From Planotetraspora silvatica (lineage in GTDB: Bacteria > Actinomycetota > Actinomycetes > Streptosporangiales > Streptosporangiaceae), in assembly GCF_016863315.1 (NCBI RefSeq), contig NZ_BOOQ01000059.1:1-64000 (forward strand): 64,000 nucleotides of DNA, read 5' to 3'. Below, one piece after another: positions 26,039-35,127 of the stretch. Each line of letters starts with the position of its first letter. Position 1 is the first letter of the stretch. The notes under the pieces were generated by a model. That model was not told where the DNA came from. It searched no databases and saw only the letters and a program-made list of their open reading frames with translations. Position numbers and translations under genes: made by a program.

Positions 26039-27538
26039 TTACGGCCGGGTGACACCCAGGGAGTAGGTGCCGGAGCCGCTGTAGGCGTGGACGCGGTAGC
26101 GGTACTGGCCGGCGGTGCCGGTGTAGGTGAGGGTCTCGTCAGGGCCCGACGAGGTGCCCTGGGCGACGTTGACCCATGCGGTGCCGCTCCACTTCTGCAG
26201 GTAGAGGTCGAAGTCGACGCCGTTGGGACCGTCGAGGCAGCCGCGGTGGGTCCCGGTCACGGTCGTCGTGTAGTAGGAGTTGTTCGGCTGGTAGGCGCTC
26301 GCGCCGCTGGTCAGGCTGCCGGTGTAGGTCGACTGGTAGCCGGAGCAAACGGCGGGGGGCGGGTTGCCGCCGCCGGACGTCACGAGGGTCAGGCCGTACG
26401 TCGAGAGGATCTCGTTGACGGGCTGGAAGTAGGTCGTGCCGCCGGAGGTGCAGTTGCCCGAACCGCCGGAGGTGACGCCCTGGGCCTGGCTGCCGGAGAT
26501 GAAGGAGCCGCCGGAGTCGCCGGGCTCGGCGCAGACGTTGGTGCGGGTGACGCCGGAGACGGTGCCCTGGGAGTAGGTCACGCTGGTGTTGAGCTGCTGG
26601 ACGGTGCCGCAGTGCCAGCCGGTGGTGGAGCCGGAGCGGCAGATGGAGGCGCCCACGACGGCGACGGTGGAGCCGCTGACCGTGATGTTGCCGCCGCTGC
26701 CGTTGTTGACGTAGGGGACGGATGTCCAATTGCTGTTGACGGCGACCCAGGAGTAGTCGTTGCCCGGGAAGGACGAGCCCTGGAAGGTGCCCTGGGCGAC
26801 CTGGTTGAAGCCGGTCGTGGTGTTCCCCGCGCGGCCGCAGTGACCGGCGCTCACGAAACCGTTGGTGGTGCCGCGGGTGATGGCGAAGCCGACGGAGCAG
26901 CGGGAGGAGCTGTTGATGTAGTACGCGTCGCCGCCGCGCACGTTGTAGTACGTGCGGGGCTGCTCGTTGGACATCTCGATCCGGACGAGCGACTTGTCCA
27001 CGCCGCTGGCGGCGACGAAGGCGTCGGCCTGCGCGGGCTGGGAGGACAGGACGACGACGCGGTTGCTCCGGACGTCGACGTACCAGACGGGCGCGGTCCT
27101 GGGCGCACTGGCGGCGTGCCGGTCCAGGGTCTCCTTGGCGGCGTTGAGCGCGTCGAGGCTGTGGTCGACCGTCCTGACCTGGGCGCCCGACGCGGTGATG
27201 GCCGCGGCGCTGGAGGCGTCCGTCGTGGCGACCACGAGCGTCGAGGCGGTGTCTCCCGCCAGCCACGAGCCGGCGAACGTGTCCTTGAGATCCTTGCGGA
27301 TCCGGGGCTCGACCGCACCGGCGTGGGCCTCGTTGAGCAGTCGCGACTCGGCCTGCTCGGAGCTGAGGTTGAGGTCGCGCTTCATGGCGTCGAGCATGCC
27401 GGGCGGCGGTTTGACGGCGGAAGCGGAGATTGCGGGGGCGGCGCCAGGGGCAGGTGCGGCGGCCGCGGGTGACGCCATCGCGGTGATGGCGCCGATGACC
27501 AGAGCGCATCCGGCGATGACCGTGCGTCTGTGGAGCAT
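26039..27538 (-). CDS. Secreted S1 peptidase with C-terminal beta-sandwich domain
   Basis: A 499-aa pre-pro-protease. Signal peptide ~1-28 (AAAAPAPG boundary), pro-region to ~198, then a streptogrisin-like catalytic domain with His in GFVSAGHCG, Asp in GNDYSWVAV and Ser in CAEPGDSGGSF. After a GGGNPPP linker (~390), residues ~395-499 form a domain with paired cysteines and VDFDLYLQKW ... YRVHAYSGSGTYSLGV. This resembles bacterial pre-peptidase C-terminal (PPC) domains found on secreted proteases, probably for substrate binding or processing. ATG 27538 is preceded by AAGGAGAG. It is the longer member of a tandem pair. Confidence 0.93.
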   Translation of the reverse strand: MLHRRTVIAGCALVIGAITAMASPAAAAPAPGAAPAISASAVKPPPGMLDAMKRDLNLSSEQAESRLLNEAHAGAVEPRIRKDLKDTFAGSWLAGDTASTLVVATTDASSAAAITASGAQVRTVDHSLDALNAAKETLDRHAASAPRTAPVWYVDVRSNRVVVLSSQPAQADAFVAASGVDKSLVRIEMSNEQPRTYYNVRGGDAYYINSSSRCSVGFAITRGTTNGFVSAGHCGRAGNTTTGFNQVAQGTFQGSSFPGNDYSWVAVNSNWTSVPYVNNGSGGNITVSGSTVAVVGASICRSGSTTGWHCGTVQQLNTSVTYSQGTVSGVTRTNVCAEPGDSGGSFISGSQAQGVTSGGSGNCTSGGTTYFQPVNEILSTYGLTLVTSGGGNPPPAVCSGYQSTYTGSLTSGASAYQPNNSYYTTTVTGTHRGCLDGPNGVDFDLYLQKWSGTAWVNVAQGTSSGPDETLTYTGTAGQYRYRVHAYSGSGTYSLGVTRP

Positions 27539-27626
27539 TGGCTCTCCTTGGGTGGTTGGGGGGGTGCCGCCAAGGTAACCGAGCCCATGCCGTGTGTGGA
27601 TCTATCAGATGACCCCTACCGCCGAA

Positions 27627-28586
27627 TTATGGAATGGCCCTGAACTGCGGATGGGCGACGAGCCAGTCGGCGTATCGGTGGCTTCGCCGTACGGTGTCGG
27701 CGTGCGCGGCCCGCGCGTGGTGGACGACGGACGACGACACTCGCGCCGCGATGGAGTCGTCGTGCCAGCCGAGCAGGTGACGCCAGCGCAACGGTGTACC
27801 GACCAGCGGCATCATCACGAGACCTGCCGTCAGCTGGAAGGTCGCCTGGCACAGTGCGACGGCCTTTCCCACGCCCACCAGGTGCAGGCAGGTGGCGACG
27901 TCGGTCTCGTAGATGGACAGGGGGACGAAGCCCGCCCGGGCGCAGGCGCCGGCGAAGCAGTCGGCGAAGCACCCGTCGCCCGGCGCGACCGCCCAGCTCT
28001 CGCCGGCGAGCCGGGACAACTCCAGCTCCTTTTCTTCCGCGAGCGGATGGTCTTCGGGCAGGAGGACGAAGACGGGATCGGCGGCCACCGTGCTCCAGCT
28101 CATCGCCTCGGCTTGCGGCGGCGGGCTGTCGCCGCAGGTCCCGACCAGTGCGAAGTCGAGCCTGCCCGAGCTCACGAGCGAGGTCAGCTCCTGCGCCGAC
28201 CATGACGTGCGGGTGGTCACGGGGGTGGCGGGATGGGCGGTGGTGAGACGCTCGACGAGCCCGCCGAGTATCGGCCCGTGGGTGGCCCCGATGCGATATC
28301 CGGGGATGTCCTCGGACTTGTTGGCGAACCGCACCGCGTCCTCCTGGAGCTCGCGGACGGCGGGCAGCAGGACCCGCGCACGCGACAACACCATCTCGCC
28401 GAGCGGTGTCGGTCTGGCGCCGTTGCGGTCACGCTCGAACAGGGGACCTCCGAGGGTGCGCTCGATCCGTTTGAGTTGCGCGGTCAGGGACGGCTGGGCC
28501 AGTCCGAGCCGCGTGGCGGCCTTGGTGACGCTGCCGGACTCGGCGACCGCTCGCACGATCTTGAGGTGGCGCAGCTCCAGATCCAT
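27627..28586 (-). CDS. LysR-family transcriptional regulator
   Basis: A 319-aa regulator with the N-terminal winged helix-turn-helix (LRHLKIVRAVAESGSVTKAATRLGLAQPSLTAQLKRIE) and a periplasmic-binding-like co-inducer domain. It is divergent from the flavin oxidoreductase at 28846 across a 259-bp gap that holds two operator-like sites, so that gene is a candidate target. The co-inducer is unknown. Confidence 0.9.
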   Translation of the reverse strand: MDLELRHLKIVRAVAESGSVTKAATRLGLAQPSLTAQLKRIERTLGGPLFERDRNGARPTPLGEMVLSRARVLLPAVRELQEDAVRFANKSEDIPGYRIGATHGPILGGLVERLTTAHPATPVTTRTSWSAQELTSLVSSGRLDFALVGTCGDSPPPQAEAMSWSTVAADPVFVLLPEDHPLAEEKELELSRLAGESWAVAPGDGCFADCFAGACARAGFVPLSIYETDVATCLHLVGVGKAVALCQATFQLTAGLVMMPLVGTPLRWRHLLGWHDDSIAARVSSSVVHHARAAHADTVRRSHRYADWLVAHPQFRAIP

Positions 28587-28721
28587 ACCGGGAAACTACG
28601 ACCCCGGTGGTATGGCCGCAATCCCGTTATGTCACGAAATCTGACTCATATTCGTCGAGGATTTACCCATTGTGCCGGGGCGATTGTGCGTCGAGATGGA
28701 CCGCAGGTCCGGGGCATTGTT

Positions 28722-28735
28722 TGAAACGTGTTCCT
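28722..28735. promoter_or_regulatory. TGAAACGTGTTCCT operator-like site
   Basis: Imperfect inverted repeat (GAAAC-GT-GTTCC) in the gap between the LysR and flavin oxidoreductase genes. It matches TNNAACNNGTTNNA except for the last base. Support is modest. Confidence 0.3.
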
Positions 28736-28800
28736 GTTGTCTGATCATCGTGCTCTCGTCCCGTGGTTACCGGGTGGTAGGACCCCGAAAATCATAGTTG

Positions 28801-28814
28801 TAGAACACGTTGCA
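28801..28814. promoter_or_regulatory. TAGAACACGTTGCA operator-like 14-mer, second copy
   Basis: Exact repeat of the 14-mer at 15925-15938, here 32 bp before the flavin oxidoreductase start. It fits the KstR-type pattern TNNAACNNGTTNNA. Sharing between two unrelated promoters suggests a common regulator. Confidence 0.45.
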
Positions 28815-28845
28815 GTTTCGTGGCGTCCGGTCGTACAGTCGAGAC

Positions 28846-29958
28846 ATGCGGACCCGCGTCACCGACATGTTCGGCATCGAGTTACCGATCTTCGCTTTCA
28901 GTCATTGCCGGGATGTCGTCGCCGCGGTCAGCCGCGCCGGCGGCATGGGAGTCCTCGGCGCCCTCGCCTACACGCCGGAAGAGCTCGAGGTGGAGCTCGC
29001 CTGGATCGACGAGCACGTCGGCGGCCGGCCGTACGGCGTGGACGTGGTCATGCCGGCCTCCTATGCCGGAGCCGACCTCGGCCTCGACTCTCCGGCCGAC
29101 CTGGTCGCCCGATTGCAGGGAATGATCACTCCGGAACACCGGGCCTTCGTCGAGGACCTGCTCGCCAAGCACGACGTGCCGGCCCTGACGGGGGCCGACC
29201 CCGGGAAGGTGCTGCTCGGCTGGACGGACGCGACCGCGCGGCCGCAGGTCGAGGTGGCCCTGAAACACCCCATCGCGCTGCTGGCCAACGCCCTGGGCCC
29301 GCCGCCGGCCGACGTGGTCGAACTCGCGCACGCGAAGGGCGTCAAGGTGGCCGCGCTCGCCTCCACTCCGCGTCACGCGATGAAGCAGGTCGAGGTGGGC
29401 GTCGACGTCGTCGTGGCGCAGGGCACCGAGGCGGGCGGGCACACCGGGGAGATCTCCTCGATGGTGCTGATCCCCCAGGTCGTCGACGCGGTCGACGTGC
29501 CCGTTCTGGCCGCGGGCGGCATCGGCGGCGGCCGCCAGATGGCCGCCGGGATGGCGCTCGGGGCAGAAGGCGTGTGGACCGGGTCCATCTGGCTCACCGT
29601 CGAGGAGGCGGACACCCCGGAGATGGCCAAGCGGCGCATCCTGGAGGCCACCTCGCGTGACACGGTCCGGTCGCGGAGCTGGACCGGAAAGCCCGCCCGG
29701 CTGCTCAAGAACGAGTGGACCGACGCCTGGGAGTCCGCCGAGTCGCCGGGGACGCTGCCGATGCCGCTGCAGTACATGCTGGTGTCGCCCGCGCTGCGCC
29801 GGATCGGCAACTCCACCGCGGCCGAGCTCGCCACCTTCCCCGCGGGGCAGATCATCGGCTCGATGAACCAGGTCAAGCCGGCCAGGCAGGTCGTCTTCGA
29901 GATGGTCGAGGAGTACATCGAGGCGATGGAGCGACTCGACCGCATGACGACGGACTGA
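28846..29958 (+). CDS. Nitronate monooxygenase-like FMN oxidoreductase
   Basis: A 370-aa TIM-barrel flavoprotein of the 2-nitropropane dioxygenase/nitronate monooxygenase family. The N-terminal pattern (LPIFAFSHCRDVVAAVSRAG, then GGMGVLG), the FMN-binding ending VVVAQGTEAGGHTGE and VPVLAAGGIGGGRQMAAGMALGAEGVWTGS are visible. Relatives in actinobacteria act in nitroalkane detoxification or, as IpdC-type proteins, in late steroid catabolism. Which applies cannot be told from sequence. ATG 28846 is chosen because it restores the family N-terminus. A KstR-like 14-mer upstream is compatible with lipid or steroid control. Confidence 0.85.
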   Translation: MRTRVTDMFGIELPIFAFSHCRDVVAAVSRAGGMGVLGALAYTPEELEVELAWIDEHVGGRPYGVDVVMPASYAGADLGLDSPADLVARLQGMITPEHRAFVEDLLAKHDVPALTGADPGKVLLGWTDATARPQVEVALKHPIALLANALGPPPADVVELAHAKGVKVAALASTPRHAMKQVEVGVDVVVAQGTEAGGHTGEISSMVLIPQVVDAVDVPVLAAGGIGGGRQMAAGMALGAEGVWTGSIWLTVEEADTPEMAKRRILEATSRDTVRSRSWTGKPARLLKNEWTDAWESAESPGTLPMPLQYMLVSPALRRIGNSTAAELATFPAGQIIGSMNQVKPARQVVFEMVEEYIEAMERLDRMTTD

Positions 29959-30078
29959 GGGTTCCGGCTCCCCCTGAGTCGTGCGAGGCCAAACGTTATC
30001 CTCGTGTGCTCGCCCGCGAGCGCCGAAGTCGACTAAATCGTCTTTGGACGATTATTCGGTGAAACGGGCGGGAGACAC

Positions 30079-31905
30079 GTGGCGACCTCGAAGCAGGCCG
30101 CGAGCGGGGGAGAAGTCGTCGTGGAGCTCGCGCTCCCCTCCTGGATGGGCGCGGGCTTCCTCCGGCGTCACGGGCTGAGCATCGTCGCGCTCACGCTCGT
30201 CGCGATCCAGCTGGTGTGGAAGGGCGTGCTGCTCGGCCGGAGCTACTTCTGGGGCGACGACTACGCCTACATCGTCCGGGCGATGGAGCACCCCTTCGGG
30301 TGGGACTACCTCACGTCGATGTACGGCCCGAAGCTGCTTCCCGTCGGGTTCGCCGTCGTCTGGGCCGTCTCCCGCGCCGACGTGTACAACTGGGTCCTCG
30401 CCGCGTCGGTGCTGCTCGTCCTGCAGGTCGCCGCGTCGTTCGCGGTCTACCGGCTGCTCCGGGTCCTGTTCGGACCGCGTCGCGCGATCCTGGTCCCGTT
30501 CGGGCTGTACCTCTTCACGCCGCTCACGGTGCCCGCGCTGCTGTGGTGGGCGGCCGGGCTCGAGGCCGTGCCGCTCCAACTCGCCCTCGCGCTCGCGCTC
30601 ACCTCGCACGTCCTCTACCTGCGCAGCGGGCGCACACGTCACGTCGTGGCCGCCGCCTGCTGGTTCCTCGTGGCCCTCGGCTCGTTCTTCCTCAAGGCCG
30701 CCGGCGCCTTCCCCCTGCTGGCCTTCATGGTGACGGCGGGATACTTCGGCGGCGTGCGGACGGCACTGGTCCGCCACCTGCGGGTCTGGCTGGTCTACGC
30801 CGTGGTCCTCGCGGCCTGCGCCGTCCTCTTCGTGCTCGGCCTCGACACGTCGGATCAGCCCGTCGGGCTTCCCTCCTTCGCGGACACCGCCGCCTTCGCC
30901 GGGACGCTGCTGGGCAAGGTCTTCCCCGCACTCGCCCTGGGCGGCCCGATCGACTGGTTCGGCGGCTGGGCCGTCCCCCCTGATCTGCTGCTGCTGTCGT
31001 CCTGGCTGGCCTTCGCCGCGCTGCTCGTGGTGACCCTGCGGTGCCGAAGGTCCGCAGGGTGGGCGTGGGCGGGGCTGATCGTCTACCTGGTCGCCGTCGA
31101 CTTCGTGCCGGTCGTGCTGGGGCGCGGGCAGTACGCCTCACAGGCCCTCGAACCGCGTTATCTCGCCGACGCCGCGCTCGCGCTCGCGTTGTGTCTCGCC
31201 CTCGCCACGCTTCCGGTCCAGGGCGAGCGGGAGCCGTACAGGAGGGTGTTCCCCGCGGGCAGGGCCGCGGCCGCCGGCGGCGTGTTCGCGGGCGCCTGCC
31301 TGCTCCTGTCGTTCGTCTCCGTCGAGCGCTACACGACGGGCTTCGAGGCGAGGGCGGATCGTGACCGGAACTACCTGGCGACGGCCGAGCGGACTCTCGC
31401 GACCCTCCCCCCGGGCACTCAGCTGTATCCGCAGGCGCTGCCCGACGACGTGGTGTTCTACGGATTCGGGGAGGCCAACCTCAGCTCGCACGTGCTCGGC
31501 CCGCTCGCGCCGCCCGCCGTCCGCGCGATGATGCGCGACCCGCAGCCGTCGGCCGACCCCAAGGTGCTGGACCGCGACGGGAACCTGACCGCGTTGAAGC
31601 CCTACGCCGGCCAGGTGCGGCCGAGCGGCGGCGAATGCTTCCCGCGGATGGGCAGCACCCTCACGCTCCCGATCGCCACCAAGGGCGACTACGCCCTCGC
31701 CGGTTTCTCCTACCTCCGCGCGGCAGGCGGACCGGCGACCGTTCTCGTGGGCACGACGAGGGTCGCGGTGACCCTTCCGCCCGGCGCCCACAGCATGTAC
31801 TTCATGACGCGCGCGAAGGACACCGAGATGCGCATCACCACGACGCAGGACCTCTGCGTCACGAGTGGGGTCGTCGGCGTCGCCGTGCCGGCCACGGAGG
31901 GCTGA
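30079..31905 (+). CDS. GT-C-like multi-pass membrane protein, paralogue 3
   Basis: A 608-aa member of the four-gene family. Asp60-Asp61 occur in FWGDDYAYIVRA after helix 1, then YLTSMYGPKLLPVGFAV, about eleven helices, and an external C-terminal domain with the conserved cysteine pair (GECFPRM, QDLCVTS). GTG 30079 follows a CGGGAGA ribosome binding site. It is followed after 5 bp by paralogue 4, so the two are co-transcribed. As for the others, a lipid-phosphosugar transferase is inferred from topology and from the DPA pathway genes nearby. Confidence 0.85.
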   Translation: MATSKQAASGGEVVVELALPSWMGAGFLRRHGLSIVALTLVAIQLVWKGVLLGRSYFWGDDYAYIVRAMEHPFGWDYLTSMYGPKLLPVGFAVVWAVSRADVYNWVLAASVLLVLQVAASFAVYRLLRVLFGPRRAILVPFGLYLFTPLTVPALLWWAAGLEAVPLQLALALALTSHVLYLRSGRTRHVVAAACWFLVALGSFFLKAAGAFPLLAFMVTAGYFGGVRTALVRHLRVWLVYAVVLAACAVLFVLGLDTSDQPVGLPSFADTAAFAGTLLGKVFPALALGGPIDWFGGWAVPPDLLLLSSWLAFAALLVVTLRCRRSAGWAWAGLIVYLVAVDFVPVVLGRGQYASQALEPRYLADAALALALCLALATLPVQGEREPYRRVFPAGRAAAAGGVFAGACLLLSFVSVERYTTGFEARADRDRNYLATAERTLATLPPGTQLYPQALPDDVVFYGFGEANLSSHVLGPLAPPAVRAMMRDPQPSADPKVLDRDGNLTALKPYAGQVRPSGGECFPRMGSTLTLPIATKGDYALAGFSYLRAAGGPATVLVGTTRVAVTLPPGAHSMYFMTRAKDTEMRITTTQDLCVTSGVVGVAVPATEG

Positions 31906-31910
31906 GGGCG

Positions 31911-33746
31911 GTGTCGCCGACAATCACGCCGCCGACGTGGCGGCGCGGGAAGAAGGTCGCGGGCGCGGCCTGGGCGATGATCGCCCTGTCCGTCGTCTGC
32001 CAGGTGGTCGCGTTGCGGGCCACCTGGTACAGCGTCGACGACTTCCGCTTCGTCGCGCTCGCCACGGAGGGACCGCCCGGCTGGTCCTACCTGACCCAGC
32101 CGGTGTACGGCCAGCTCATGCCGGGGGGCCTGTTCCTGACGTGGATCCTCACCTGGGCGGCCGGATACAACTGGGTCCTGACCTGGTCCGTCGTGCTCCT
32201 CATGCAGGTCGGCGCTTATGTCTACGTCCTGCGCACATTGCGCCTGCTGTTCGGTGACAGGCCGGCCATCCTGGTGCCGCTGGCGTTCTACCTGTTCTCG
32301 CCGCTGACGGTGCCCGCGGTCGCCTGGTACTCGGCGGCCATGCTCAGCGTCACCCTCCAGCTCGCCGTGGCGGGCGCGCTGTACGCCCACGTCCGTCACC
32401 TGCGCGAGGGGACGCTCAAGTCGGGCCTGCGGACCGTGGCCTGGACGGCATTCGGCCTGCTCTTCTTCATCAAGGCGGCCGTCATCCCGCTGCTGCTCGT
32501 CGTGGTGACGTTGTTCGCGGCGCCTCTTGTGGTCCCCGGGGTCCGCGGTCTCCGTGACGCGCTCCGGCTGCTCCTGCGGCAGCGCATCCTGCTCGTCCTG
32601 CACGGACTCCTGCTCGCGGGGTACGGCGCGTGCTACCTCGTCACGGGTGCCACGGCCAGCTCGTACGTGCCGGTGGGCGTCGAGCGCGGCATCGGGCTGC
32701 TGCCGTACATCGGGCGGGTGATCGGCGAGACGTTCCTCACCGGGGCGGTCGGCGGCCCCGCCGGCTGGCAGCCGGGCGCGGGCCACTTCGCGAACGCCGC
32801 GCCGCCCGCACTGCTCCTCGGCTTCGCCTGGCTGGTGTGGGCGCTGGCGGTCGTGGCGAGCCTGATCTTCCGCCGGGGCGCGTGGCGGGCCTGGCTCGTC
32901 CTGCTCACCTGGCTGCTGGTCGCCGACGCGCTGTTCACCTGGCTGGGCCGTGCCACCGCGTGGTCCGGATGGGAGCTGCGGTACGTCGCGGACGCGGCCC
33001 CCGTGCTCGCCGTGTGTCTCGCCCTCGCGTTCCTGCCCGTACGAGACCTTCCCGGGAACGGGAACAGGACCTATCTGATCAAGCCGCCGTCCGGGCCCGC
33101 CGTCAAGGCGACGGCCGGCGTGCTCGCGGGGGCGATGGCCGCCCTGTCGATCCTGTCGGCCAGCTCGTTCGGCAAGCTGATCGACACTACGGAACAGCGG
33201 GCCTACATCGGCAACGCGGCCCGTGCCCTCGCCGCCGCGCCCGCCGGCACGGCCATCTACCCGACCGACGTGCCGATGGAGATGCCGATCCCGGCGACCG
33301 GCCTCACCGACCTCACCTCCCGTGTGCTCGCGCCCGTGGCCCCGCGATGGGCCGTCGACAGCATGCGCGCCCCCGAGCCGGCCACGGAGCCCCGTGTCTT
33401 CGACGACAAGGGCGATCTGGTCAAGATGACGATCAAGGGGGGTGGTCTGCTCGGTCCTCCCGCGGGCCTGCCGTGTTTCCCCACGATCGGCGGCGTGGTC
33501 GACCTGCCGCTGAGCACGGACGGCGGGCCGCTGACGGTCGCGGGCCTGGGGTATGCGGCCTTCGTCGACACCACGGCGAGCGCGACGGTGGACGGGCGGC
33601 GGCTGACCCTGCCGTTGAAGCGGGGAGACGGCGTCGTGTACTTCCCCGTGCGCTCCGCCGTCCGCTCACTGTCGCTCACGGTGAGTGGGGGAACCTGCGT
33701 GAAGGCCATCGCCGTGGGAGAACCGGCCCCCGTGGAGCCGTCGTGA
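31911..33746 (+). CDS. GT-C-like multi-pass membrane protein, paralogue 4
   Basis: A 611-aa member of the family. Asp43-Asp44 are in YSVDDFRFVALA, followed by YLTQPVYGQLMPGGLFL, about eleven helices and an external C-terminal domain with the conserved cysteines (LPCFPTIG, GTCVKAIAVG). GTG 31911 lies 5 bp after the paralogue 3 stop with a GGAGGGC ribosome binding site inside the end of that gene; the frame runs open upstream only within paralogue 3. The tandem arrangement shows local duplication within the family. Confidence 0.85.
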   Translation: MSPTITPPTWRRGKKVAGAAWAMIALSVVCQVVALRATWYSVDDFRFVALATEGPPGWSYLTQPVYGQLMPGGLFLTWILTWAAGYNWVLTWSVVLLMQVGAYVYVLRTLRLLFGDRPAILVPLAFYLFSPLTVPAVAWYSAAMLSVTLQLAVAGALYAHVRHLREGTLKSGLRTVAWTAFGLLFFIKAAVIPLLLVVVTLFAAPLVVPGVRGLRDALRLLLRQRILLVLHGLLLAGYGACYLVTGATASSYVPVGVERGIGLLPYIGRVIGETFLTGAVGGPAGWQPGAGHFANAAPPALLLGFAWLVWALAVVASLIFRRGAWRAWLVLLTWLLVADALFTWLGRATAWSGWELRYVADAAPVLAVCLALAFLPVRDLPGNGNRTYLIKPPSGPAVKATAGVLAGAMAALSILSASSFGKLIDTTEQRAYIGNAARALAAAPAGTAIYPTDVPMEMPIPATGLTDLTSRVLAPVAPRWAVDSMRAPEPATEPRVFDDKGDLVKMTIKGGGLLGPPAGLPCFPTIGGVVDLPLSTDGGPLTVAGLGYAAFVDTTASATVDGRRLTLPLKRGDGVVYFPVRSAVRSLSLTVSGGTCVKAIAVGEPAPVEPS

Positions 33747-33847
33747 TCTCCTCTTCCCATCCCTGGTGAGGGCGGTGCCGTGCCCGCGGCTCCCGTTCTG
33801 ATGGAATGCAGGCGGACCGTTGGGCGCCGGACTGGGGAGCTGTAGAG

Positions 33848-35062
33848 ATGGACGACAGGACACCGGCGCCGTCCGGTGACGCGGCGCGGAACCGGCAGGG
33901 GGCGGCCGTGAGCGCGCCGCCGATCCTGGGCAACGTCCCCGGGGCGTACGCGCTCGGCGTCTTCCGCGACCGGCATCCGGCGCTCGTCCGGCAGGTCAGG
34001 GATGCCCTGCCGTACTCGCCGGACCGGCTCGAGGCGCTCGACCGGCTGCTCGAGGAGGCCATCGCCGACAAGATGCAACCCCTCGACGCCTCGGCCCACG
34101 ACTTCGCGGCCTGGCTGACGTGGGGGCGCGACTACCTTCGCGGGCGGTGGACGGACGCGCCGTTCCTCTGGGCGGAGAGTTTCTTCTACCGCAGACTGCT
34201 CGAGGCCACGGGTTACTTCGCGGAGGGACCGTGGCGGGGCGTCGACCCCTTCGAGCCCTTCAAGCAGGCCGAGCTCACGGGGTCGATCGTCGACGAGGAA
34301 CTCGCGAGCCTGGACCGGGTCGCCGCGCTGCCCCAGCGGGAGAAGGAGACGGCGCTGCTGCTGGCGTCCCTGTGGGGGAACCGCGCCGACCTCACCTTCC
34401 AGATCACCGGGGAGCTCGGAGAGGACACGGCGGCCGACCTCGTCGTGGACGACGGCGAGTTGTTGTGGTCGCTGGTCCACGACGGTCCTCCCGGCACGAT
34501 CTGCGTCGTCGCGGACAACGCCGGCCGCGAACTGCTGCCCGACCTGGCCCTGATCGACCACCTTCTCGCCCGGAGACTGGCCACCGAGGTCGTCCTGCAC
34601 GTCAAGCCGCAGCCGTACTTCGTTTCCGACGCCACGCCCGCGGACGTCCTCGCCGGCCTGCGGCGCCTGTCCGGGGCGCCGGGCGAGGCGGGCAAGGCCG
34701 GGGTGCGTCTCCGGCAGGCCCTGAGGTCGGGGCGTCTCGTTCTGCGCACCCACCCCTTCGCGTGCGCTCCGCTGCCCTACAGCGACATGCCGGACAGCCT
34801 GCGGGACGACTTCGCCGCGGCGTCGCTGACCATCACCAAGGGCGACCTCAACTACCGCAGGCTGGTCGGCGACAGGATGTGGCCGTCGGACATCCCGTTC
34901 GCCGAGGTCACCGCGTACTTCCCCGGACCGGTGGTCGCGCTGCGCACCCTCAAGTCCGACGTCCTCGTGGGCGTCGCCGAGGAGGTGTCGGCCGGCCTGG
35001 ACGCGACGGGAGAGCGCTGGCGCACGACGGGCACGCGGGCGCTGATCCAGGGCAGGGCGTGA
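33848..35062 (+). CDS. ARMT1-like damage-control phosphatase (DUF89)
   Basis: A 404-aa protein of the DUF89/ARMT1 family, metal-dependent enzymes proposed to hydrolyse damaged phosphometabolites. Key segments are WAESFFYRRLLEATGYF, FDPFEPFKQAE-like text (VDPFEPFKQAE), the metal-site DNAGRELLPDLALIDHLL, HVKPQPYFVSDAT and ITKGDLNYRRLVGD near the C-terminus. ATG 33848 is chosen; GTG 33908 (MSAPPILGNVPG) also has a ribosome binding site and would shorten it by 20 residues. It stands alone between the GT-C pair and the steroid block, with no clear functional link. Confidence 0.87.
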   Translation: MDDRTPAPSGDAARNRQGAAVSAPPILGNVPGAYALGVFRDRHPALVRQVRDALPYSPDRLEALDRLLEEAIADKMQPLDASAHDFAAWLTWGRDYLRGRWTDAPFLWAESFFYRRLLEATGYFAEGPWRGVDPFEPFKQAELTGSIVDEELASLDRVAALPQREKETALLLASLWGNRADLTFQITGELGEDTAADLVVDDGELLWSLVHDGPPGTICVVADNAGRELLPDLALIDHLLARRLATEVVLHVKPQPYFVSDATPADVLAGLRRLSGAPGEAGKAGVRLRQALRSGRLVLRTHPFACAPLPYSDMPDSLRDDFAAASLTITKGDLNYRRLVGDRMWPSDIPFAEVTAYFPGPVVALRTLKSDVLVGVAEEVSAGLDATGERWRTTGTRALIQGRA

Positions 35063-35101
35063 CGCCCTACTCGCCGCAGCCCGCGGATCGGGGGTAGGGC
35101 G
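35063..35101. terminator. Hairpin between convergent genes
   Basis: CGCCCTAC at 35063-35070 pairs with GTAGGGCG at 35094-35101 around a GC-rich loop, just after the ARMT1-like stop and 27 bp before the stop of the convergent enoyl-CoA hydratase gene. A modest bidirectional terminator candidate. Confidence 0.4.
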
Positions 35102-35127
35102 GCGGACCCGGTGCGGGCCGTGCCGCT

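Noticed and set aside
28587-28845. A small gene in the LysR-flavin oxidoreductase gap
   Set aside because: No frame has a ribosome binding site or coding-like third-position bias; the stretch is AT-richer and better explained as a divergent promoter region.
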